Shown piece after piece: positions 8,329-12,309 of a stretch of DNA of 12,309 nucleotides. Location of the stretch: assembly GCA_020026355.1 (NCBI GenBank), contig JAHHQP010000043.1:1-12309 (forward strand), read 5' to 3'. The stretch's first letter is position 1. Every line of letters starts with the position of its first letter. Below the pieces are notes generated by a model. The model had not been told where the DNA came from and did not search any database. It saw only the letters and a list, made by a program, of their open reading frames with translations. The position numbers were made by a program, and so were the translations under genes. The stretch comes from Bacteroidales bacterium. GTDB taxonomy: Bacteria; Bacteroidota; Bacteroidia; Bacteroidales; UBA932.

Positions 8329-8348
8329 GGAAATCCTTTGCTTTTTTC

Positions 8349-8378
8349 TTTGTAAATATCTAATTTTAAAAAGTTTTG
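8349..8378 (+). promoter_or_regulatory. Possible promoter for the 677-residue lipoprotein gene
   Basis: TTTG (8349-8352) is followed after 18 bases by AAGTTTTG (8371-8378), which fits TAnnTTTG except for its first base. Spacing is slightly short. Transcription would start near 8384, immediately before the long hairpin at 8385-8420. Confidence 0.4.
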
Positions 8379-8384
8379 TGATTG

Positions 8385-8420
8385 CATTCTCTCCGGTCAC
8401 GGTCTTGACCGGGGAGAATG
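8385..8420 (+). other. Long stem-loop in the 5' leader of the 677-residue lipoprotein gene
   Basis: CATTCTCTCCGGTCA (8385-8399) pairs along its whole length with TGACCGGGGAGAATG (8406-8420), with one T-G wobble and a six-base loop (CGGTCT). It lies between the candidate promoter and the ATG at 8446. The downstream tract TCATTTATTT is only moderately T-rich, so it could be a weak attenuator, an mRNA-stabilising 5' hairpin, or a protein-binding operator (dyad). No gene ends here, so it is not an ordinary 3' terminator. Confidence 0.7.
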
Positions 8421-8445
8421 TCATTTATTTACCTAAAATTTTCGC

Positions 8446-10479
8446 ATGATGAAAAAAGTCATCAGATTGGCTCTGCTGCCGGTAGTCTGTGCAGCATTGA
8501 GCGTGACCAGTTGTTCTGAACCGGTGCTGGTGGAAACCGTCTATGAATCGACGGATCTTCCGGTGAACGGTGTGACACTGATTCCTTTTAACGGTGGTGT
8601 GTATACGTTGAATTTCAAGACCGAGGTCGTGACGAAGGCTGATACGACCTATCGGGATTGCCAGTACCGCATCAATTATGGTGATCAGGTGGGGGAGGCT
8701 GTGACGGTCGATCACGGTATCCGCAGTGTGGATGTCGTCATTGAACCGAACTATTCCGAGAATAAGCGCAAGGTTTCCGTCGAGACTGCTGAAGTCACTG
8801 CTGAACCGCAGTGGGAGACAGTGATCAAGGCTTTCCAGGCTCCTGCACTGGAGAAGTCCTGCGGCTTCTACTGGGCCAAGGGAAATGTAGTTCTGAGAGA
8901 CGGCAGGTTCGCCATTGCGGATGACCTGAAGGAACCAGGTCTCTTCTTCCCTCGTGGTGGCAGTCGTTACGGTGTTCCAGCCGGGGCTTCCTATGCCGGA
9001 ACAGCCTATGGTCCGGAACCGGTCAAGGTCCCGCTGGAAGAACTTTATTCCAAGGATCAGGAAACTTATACCGATGTCTGCACGATGGTGGATCCGGGGC
9101 TGAGGACTCCTTCTTATATGGAACTTTACTATCTTTATGCTGCTGAGGACCTTTCCAAGTCCGAATCCGAGGGACTTTCGGGTATCGGTTTCAAGGATAC
9201 TTATTTCTTTCTGCCTTTCTATGGCGGAATTTCTCTCGAGAACGGAACATATATTGGAAAAGGGGAGTATGGCGGTTATCTTGGACTCGGTTCCAACTTT
9301 TCCGGAGATGGGGTTATCTATTCCATGAACAGGGAATATACGATTCTGGATTACAATCTCGCCCACTTGACCATGGGTTCGCTCCGTTGCGTGAAGAATA
9401 CCGCCTTGCCTTCCTATGTTTCGCATGAACCGGCGGAAGCTGCGGACTGCAGAGCTTTCGACATCAAGGTCGTGACGGATCCGGGAGCGTTCGAACTTTA
9501 TGAGATTTCATGGGAATCCGATGCTGGAGATGTACTTTTCGAGGATGCAACGGACAAGGTTCCGGAACAGGTATTCACCATTCCTGCCAATACGACCCAT
9601 CAGGCGAAGACCTGGAAACTTTTCGTGAACCGGATCTATACTGGCAAGTCCTTCGTGCAGCCGGAGCTGACGGATTATGTGCGCTATGTATCGCATGATC
9701 CGGGGAAAGCTGAGGCTGAAGCCTTCCGTCTCAGCGTTACCTTCGAAAGTGATCTCCCTTCATTTACTGTCGCCATCAAGGGTACGGACGGTTATGAGGC
9801 GCAGCAGGAAGGATCCAAGGATAAGTTGACGGTGGTATTCGACGTGCCGGCCAATACCGGAGATGAACGGACTTTCTCCATTTCCGTGAACGGCAATGAT
9901 CTGGGCAAGACCGTTGTCCAGGCTGCGGCTCCGAAGACGGCGCTCTTCTCTGTCATCTGGAGCCCGGCGGCGCTGACGATCAAGGATGGAAAATATGTTT
10001 TTGCTGCTCCGGGCGAGAAGCCGATGCTTTTCAAATGGAAGAGCCGTTACGGCATTTCCTACGCTGCCGGAAATGATTATCCGGGAAAAGCTTATGGTCC
10101 GGAAGAAAAGGCGGTGAACTTCTCCGAAATCCCGGACAGCGAGGTCGATCCTTGTACGCTGGTCGAGCCTCAGGGTACATGGCGGATGCCGTCCATGGAG
10201 GAACTGCTTGAACTGGTTTCTTATACGGATCCGGTGCTGGTGCCGAATGTATCCTGGACCTTGACGGACGGAGACCAGAGCGTCACTTTGCTTGGAGCCG
10301 GCAGCAGCAGTTCCGGCAAACGTATTGCTGACAAGAACATCATGATCTGGAGTTCCGATCCGGAGCTGGGCGGAAAATGTCAGTATCTGATGTGGTTCAC
10401 TCAGGATGGAAAGCAGCCGAAGCAGGCGAAGACTGCAGCGAAAACCGCCATGCAGGTTCGTTGCGTGAGGGGAAAATAG
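8446..10479 (+). CDS. Surface lipoprotein with tandem Ig-like repeats between two lectin/FSMPD-like modules
   Basis: The product has 677 residues with a lipobox-like ALSVTSC, lipid-accepting cysteine C23. Residues about 40-130 are a beta-rich first domain. Module A (about 138-317) has FYWAKGNVVLRDGRFA, SRYGVPAGASYAGTAYGPE and LRTPSYMELYYL, ending GSLRCVKN. Module B (about 503-675) has VIWSPAALTIKDGKYVFA, SRYGISYAAGNDYPGKAYGPE and WRMPSMEELLEL, ending MQVRCVRG. The two clearly derive from one duplication. The (W)RxPSxxEL motif with a C-terminal xVRCV end recalls the Fibrobacter succinogenes major paralogous domain and C-type-lectin-like folds. Between them lie two Ig-like (BACON-like) units, about 322-405 and 412-492, sharing YVSHxP, FxxPANT and a final VQ. 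Binding of glycan or another surface ligand is inferred; no catalytic motif is seen. ATG at 8449 is an equally possible start. A terminator follows 21 bases after the stop. Confidence 0.85.
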   Translation: MMKKVIRLALLPVVCAALSVTSCSEPVLVETVYESTDLPVNGVTLIPFNGGVYTLNFKTEVVTKADTTYRDCQYRINYGDQVGEAVTVDHGIRSVDVVIEPNYSENKRKVSVETAEVTAEPQWETVIKAFQAPALEKSCGFYWAKGNVVLRDGRFAIADDLKEPGLFFPRGGSRYGVPAGASYAGTAYGPEPVKVPLEELYSKDQETYTDVCTMVDPGLRTPSYMELYYLYAAEDLSKSESEGLSGIGFKDTYFFLPFYGGISLENGTYIGKGEYGGYLGLGSNFSGDGVIYSMNREYTILDYNLAHLTMGSLRCVKNTALPSYVSHEPAEAADCRAFDIKVVTDPGAFELYEISWESDAGDVLFEDATDKVPEQVFTIPANTTHQAKTWKLFVNRIYTGKSFVQPELTDYVRYVSHDPGKAEAEAFRLSVTFESDLPSFTVAIKGTDGYEAQQEGSKDKLTVVFDVPANTGDERTFSISVNGNDLGKTVVQAAAPKTALFSVIWSPAALTIKDGKYVFAAPGEKPMLFKWKSRYGISYAAGNDYPGKAYGPEEKAVNFSEIPDSEVDPCTLVEPQGTWRMPSMEELLELVSYTDPVLVPNVSWTLTDGDQSVTLLGAGSSSSGKRIADKNIMIWSSDPELGGKCQYLMWFTQDGKQPKQAKTAAKTAMQVRCVRGK

Positions 10480-10500
10480 ACGGCGGAAACGAAGCAAGAG

Positions 10501-10531
10501 GCCGGGTCAAAAGTAATTTTGATCCGGCTTT
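10501..10531. terminator. Intrinsic terminator of the 677-residue lipoprotein gene
   Basis: GCCGGGTCAAAA (10501-10512) pairs with TTTTGATCCGGC (10517-10528) over 12 positions with one G-T wobble; the loop is GTAA. A short T run (TTTCT) follows. It lies 21 bases after the stop codon. The stem is strong but the T tract is brief, which may explain the second terminator at 10607. Confidence 0.8.
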
Positions 10532-10604
10532 CTATGTAATATGGCGTGATAAGTGCGGAGGTCGCTCCTATACCATGTACTGCAGCATCTTTTCATCATG
10601 AAAA

Positions 10605-10758
10605 CAATAGCTGTTCCTCTGATTGTCAGAAGAACAGCTATCTTTTTACTTCATGTGCGTGAGGAGAGGCGGCTGATCGCTGACCGCGGACATTGGCTCC
10701 CGAAAAGGGAGGAGACCCGCTTGCGGGGAGGATCTGCAGAAGCAACAGCTACCTATTG
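10605..10758. repeat. Imperfect inverted-repeat block (possible small non-autonomous element)
   Basis: The left end CAATAGCTGTTCCTCTG (10605-10621) resembles the reverse complement of the right end, which reads CAATAGGTAGCTGTTGCTTC and continues TGCAG (from 10758 down). The match needs two small gaps and one substitution. The interior has a CTCCC-GAAAA-GGGAG hairpin and a CCCG-CTTG-CGGG hairpin. No clear target-site duplication is seen, so a mobile origin is only a suggestion. Confidence 0.3.
10607..10647. terminator. Strong hairpin terminator, probably serving both convergent genes
   Basis: ATAGCTGTTC (10607-10616) pairs perfectly with GAACAGCTAT (10632-10641). After one C-A mismatch TCTGA (10618-10622) pairs with TCAGA (10626-10630), loop TTG. 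CTTTTT follows on the plus strand. On the minus strand the stem is followed by TGTTTTC, so it may also end the ferritin transcript about 275 bases beyond its stop codon. Confidence 0.78.
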
Positions 10759-10789
10759 ACTTTTGAGTCACCCTCTTGTCTTTTCTCGT

Positions 10790-10903
10790 GCCCCGGTCAC
10801 TACATCATTGGCCTCAGGCTTCTGGTGCCATTGACCTCAGCGGTCGGCCCCGGTCACTACATCATTGGCCTCAGGATTCTGGTGCCATTGACCTCAGCGG
10901 TCG
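10790..10903. repeat. 57-bp tandem direct repeat, two copies
   Basis: Copy 1 is 10790-10846 and copy 2 is 10847-10903, head to tail. They differ at one base only (C10819 versus A10876). Each unit holds two variants of a 13-base core, CATTGGCCTCAGG and CATTGACCTCAGC (starts 10806, 10829, 10863, 10886). A fifth, weaker core at 10908-10920 overlaps the ferritin stop codon. Confidence 0.92.
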
Positions 10904-10915
10904 GCCTTGTTGACT

Positions 10916-11437
10916 TCAGGCTTTAGCGGCCAGCGGGGCAGCTATGGTATAGACACGGGCAGCAAGTTCTTTGTCCAGCATGTAGGTACCGTATTTGTTG
11001 TCCTCGACAGCTTCGAAGGCGGCGATCATGTTGCGGGCATTCTCTTCCTCCTCGACCTGCTCGTCGATGAACCATTTCAGCATGTTCTGGGAAGCATAGT
11101 CCTCATCTTCGTGGGCGATGTGTGCAAGGTTGGTGATCATGGCGGTCACTTTCTTCTCGTGCGCGAGGGTATCTTTCGCCATTTCGAGGGCATTCTCCCA
11201 GGAAGTCTTCACTTCGGCGATCGGCTTGAGGGTCACCTTAGCGTCGCAGGCAGCCAGATAGTTCATCATGATCCTTGCGTGATCCTGTTCTTCCTTGAAC
11301 TGGATATAATACCAGTTCGCAACACCTTTCAGACCTTTGGTCTCAGCATCCATAGACATGGAAAGGTAAAGATAACCTGACCACATCTCCGCGTTGATCT
11401 GCTCGTTCAACGCTTCATGAAATTTTTTGCTCAACAT
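10916..11437 (-). CDS. ftnA: Ferritin (FtnA-type, non-haem iron storage)
   Basis: The 173-residue product is a full-length bacterial ferritin of the usual size. It should assemble into a 24-subunit cytoplasmic shell that oxidises Fe(II) and stores the ferric mineral. The di-iron ferroxidase ligands are all in place by FtnA numbering: E17, E50, H53 (in KEEQDHA), E94 and Q127/E130 (in IDEQVEEEEN). The third-site acids E49, E126 and E129 are also present. No haem-binding methionine of the bacterioferritin type (M52) is seen; position 52 is aspartate. The start at 11437 gives MLSKKFHEALNEQINAE, the normal N-terminus. It is convergent with the lipoprotein gene and divergent from the FKBP gene. Tandem repeats begin 13 bases after the stop and would lie in a long 3' untranslated region. 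Confidence 0.96.
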   Translation of the reverse strand: MLSKKFHEALNEQINAEMWSGYLYLSMSMDAETKGLKGVANWYYIQFKEEQDHARIMMNYLAACDAKVTLKPIAEVKTSWENALEMAKDTLAHEKKVTAMITNLAHIAHEDEDYASQNMLKWFIDEQVEEEENARNMIAAFEAVEDNKYGTYMLDKELAARVYTIAAPLAAKA

Positions 11438-11518
11438 GATTATATTGGTTTTTAAGATTGTCTGTTCTGATAAGATTCTTCCTGTTTTACTTTAATTGAT
11501 CTGCGTTGCAAATCTTCA

Positions 11519-11526
11519 CAAAGATA
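11519..11526 (-). promoter_or_regulatory. Predicted -7 promoter element for ferritin
   Basis: The minus strand reads TATCTTTG, a full match to TAnnTTTG. An imperfect -33 (TTTA, 11549-11552 read in reverse) lies 22 bases upstream. The leader to the ATG at 11437 would be about 75 bases, longer than at neighbouring genes, and is A-rich. I see no recognisable Fur-type or PerR/OxyR-type site in it. Confidence 0.5.
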
Positions 11527-11572
11527 GGAGATTTATTCCAATCATGGGTAAAAATCTTCTTTCTGTTTTTCA

Positions 11573-11580
11573 TATCTTTG
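11573..11580 (+). promoter_or_regulatory. Predicted -7 promoter element for the FKBP-type isomerase gene
   Basis: TATCTTTG matches TAnnTTTG; no good -33 TTTG is seen upstream. Transcription would begin near 11586, giving a leader of about 32 bases to the ATG at 11618. Confidence 0.5.
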
Positions 11581-11617
11581 TCGACATGAACCATTTGCTG
11601 GATTGAACCAGATAAAG

Positions 11618-12031
11618 ATGAAACTATTGATGACGAAGAAACAGCAGTATGCGCAGGCCAATAAGGATTGGCTCGCGGCGAAGGCTCGGGAAGAGGGAGT
11701 GCTTTCCCTTCCCGGAGGAATTTTCTACAGAATTCTTGAAAATGGCAAGGAAGAAGGAAATCATCCGTTACCTGATTCGGTGGTTGCCGTACATTATACC
11801 GGATGGACCATTGACGGTAAGGTTTTCGATTCCAGCCGGGAGGGGATTCCTCTGGCCATGAGGTTGAGGCAGCTGATCGGTGGATGGGTAGTGGCTTTGC
11901 AGAGAATGGTGCCGGGAGATCGGTGGGAGCTTTATATTCCGGCTGAACTTGGCTATGGTAAAGACAAGATGCCTGGTATCCCGGCCAATTCTACTTTGAT
12001 TTTCGATGTGGAACTTCTGGAGGTGTTTTAG
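11618..12031 (+). CDS. FKBP-type peptidyl-prolyl cis-trans isomerase, cytoplasmic
   Basis: From the ATG at 11618 the product has 137 residues. A charged helical segment (TKKQQYAQANKDWLAAKAREEG) comes first, then a single FKBP domain of about 100 residues. FKBP hallmarks are VHYTG (Tyr), GKVFDSS (Asp), RQLIGGW (the pocket-floor Trp, with Leu-Ile where Val-Ile is usual), PAELGYG (Tyr) and IPANSTLIFDVELLEV (Phe). These line the proline/FK506 pocket, so isomerase activity is expected. There is no signal peptide or lipobox, unlike many Bacteroidota FKBPs, so it should act in the cytoplasm as a folding helper. Start choice is open: ATG 11630 and an in-frame TTG at 11603 are alternatives, and none has a strong ribosome-binding site. 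It is divergent from ferritin, with no clear functional link. Confidence 0.92.
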   Translation: MKLLMTKKQQYAQANKDWLAAKAREEGVLSLPGGIFYRILENGKEEGNHPLPDSVVAVHYTGWTIDGKVFDSSREGIPLAMRLRQLIGGWVVALQRMVPGDRWELYIPAELGYGKDKMPGIPANSTLIFDVELLEVF

Positions 12032-12065
12032 TCTTTTCCGCCCTTCTTGATGAGAAATGGTGTTT

Positions 12066-12084
12066 TTGAGCAATTTTTGCTTAA
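12066..12084. terminator. Weak terminator-like hairpin after the FKBP gene
   Basis: TTGAGCAA (12066-12073) pairs with TTGCTTAA (12077-12084), one G-T wobble, loop TTT. It is AT-rich and followed by AATTATAATTTATTT, so termination would be weak. It lies 34 bases after the stop at 12031. Confidence 0.4.
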
Positions 12085-12138
12085 ATTATAATTTATTTGC
12101 AGAATTGAAAATTTTGTGAAAAAAATTAAGCGGAAATG

Positions 12139-12168
12139 CTTGTATATATAACAGAATATCTATATTTG
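12139..12168 (+). promoter_or_regulatory. Predicted Bacteroidota promoter at right edge
   Basis: CTTG (12139-12142), a three-of-four match to the -33 TTTG, is followed after 18 bases by TATATTTG (12161-12168), a full match to the -7 TAnnTTTG. The surrounding DNA is very AT-rich. Transcription would start near 12174. Confidence 0.55.
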
Positions 12169-12173
12169 CTCGT

Positions 12174-12253
12174 GAATAGTTTTTTCATAGGTTAAGTTTT
12201 AGGTTAGAATTTTTACGGAGTCTGGTGTGAACCACGCTCCGTAATTTCTTTTT
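12174..12253 (+). ncRNA. Candidate small RNA or attenuated 5' leader ending in an intrinsic terminator
   Basis: A transcript from the promoter at 12139-12168 would run about 80 bases and reach a hairpin: TTACGGAG (12213-12220) pairs perfectly with CTCCGTAA (12237-12244). After a 2x2 internal loop TGGT pairs with ACCA around the loop GTGA. TTTCTTTTTC follows. The segment also has TAGGTTA twice (12188-12194 and 12200-12206, 12 bases apart). No open frame of note lies in it. It may be a free small RNA or the leader of a gene to the right of the window. I do not recognise a named RNA family. The start position is inferred. Confidence 0.4.
12213..12253 (+). terminator. Intrinsic terminator or attenuator hairpin
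   Basis: An eight-base-pair perfect stem (12213-12220 with 12237-12244) with an inner four-pair stem is followed by a T-rich tract (12245-12253). It is too far from the FKBP stop (about 180 bases) and beyond a fresh promoter, so it more likely ends the short transcript starting near 12174. Confidence 0.65.
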
Positions 12254-12309
12254 CTCCGATGCCGGTTTTGAGTACGGTCCGGTGGCAGGTTTTCTTTTCC
12301 GGTTTTGGT

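Larger units (their letters stand above)
10532..10915. other. Gene-free intergenic block between convergent lipoprotein and ferritin genes
   Basis: No credible gene is present in these 384 bases. The block holds a second terminator (10607-10647), an imperfect inverted repeat (10605-10622 with 10739-10758) enclosing two small GC-rich hairpins (10697-10711 and 10716-10727), and two copies of a 57-bp direct repeat (10790-10903). Short open frames here run straight through the hairpins and have no recognisable product. Confidence 0.7.

Noticed and set aside
8385..8420. Ordinary 3' terminator
   Set aside because: No gene ends beside it; both neighbours are transcribed away from it, so it was described as a leader stem-loop.
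10514..10521. TAATTTTG promoter-like match
   Set aside because: It lies in the loop and stem of the terminator at 10501-10528, has no -33 TTTG upstream, and the palindrome gives a match on both strands by chance.
10599..10759. Short frame starting ATGAAAACAATAGC
   Set aside because: It reads directly through the terminator hairpin at 10607-10647 and its T tract; the basic, low-complexity product looks non-coding.
10790..10903. CRISPR-like repeats
   Set aside because: The two 57-bp copies are directly adjacent with no spacers, the internal cores are irregularly spaced, and no cas gene is present.
10693..10926. 77-codon plus-strand frame containing a 19-residue repeat
   Set aside because: The repeat in the peptide only reflects the 57-bp DNA repeat being a multiple of three. 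The frame crosses hairpins, ends inside the ferritin gene on the opposite strand, and has no signal, domain or start site worth trusting.

Overview
The window reads as chromosomal DNA of a Bacteroidota (Bacteroidales-type) bacterium, probably animal- or gut-associated. Three things point there. The set of exported carbohydrate-active enzymes, lipoproteins and outer-membrane proteins fits. Starts lack strong Shine-Dalgarno sequences. Most intergenic regions carry the Bacteroidota promoter -7 element TAnnTTTG (2655-2662, 2692-2699, 8321-8328, 11519-11526, 11573-11580, 12161-12168). I cannot name the genus. No rRNA, tRNA, CRISPR array, transposase or phage gene is visible.

Left part (1-5520): an exported PL8-family polysaccharide lyase on the minus strand runs off the left edge. 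It is divergent from an exported GH29 alpha-L-fucosidase, whose stop codon overlaps the start of cutC (ATGA). A small outer-membrane beta-barrel protein follows and ends in a strong hairpin terminator. The lyase and fucosidase look like a small glycan-degrading unit; no SusC/SusD pair, sulfatase or regulator is in view.

Middle part (5583-10528): two large surface or periplasmic lipoprotein-type proteins are transcribed divergently from a 172-bp region. The minus-strand one is an 896-residue transglutaminase-superfamily protein with an intact Cys/His site, a second module without the cysteine, and a thioredoxin-like end. The plus-strand one is a 677-residue lipoprotein with tandem Ig-like repeats between two copies of a C-type-lectin/FSMPD-like module. 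Both predicted mRNAs would begin with a hairpin.

Right part (10529-12309): a gene-free stretch (10529-10915) holds a second strong terminator, an imperfect inverted-repeat block and a 57-bp direct repeat in two nearly identical copies. The repeat abuts the stop codon of a canonical ferritin (minus strand). Divergent from ferritin is a small cytoplasmic FKBP-type prolyl isomerase. The right edge has a promoter followed about 45 bases later by a terminator-like hairpin, which suggests a short RNA or the attenuated leader of a gene outside the window.

Most genes are of recognisable families. The less ordinary material is the architecture of the two large lipoprotein-type proteins, the 57-bp repeats behind ferritin, and the candidate small RNA at the right edge.
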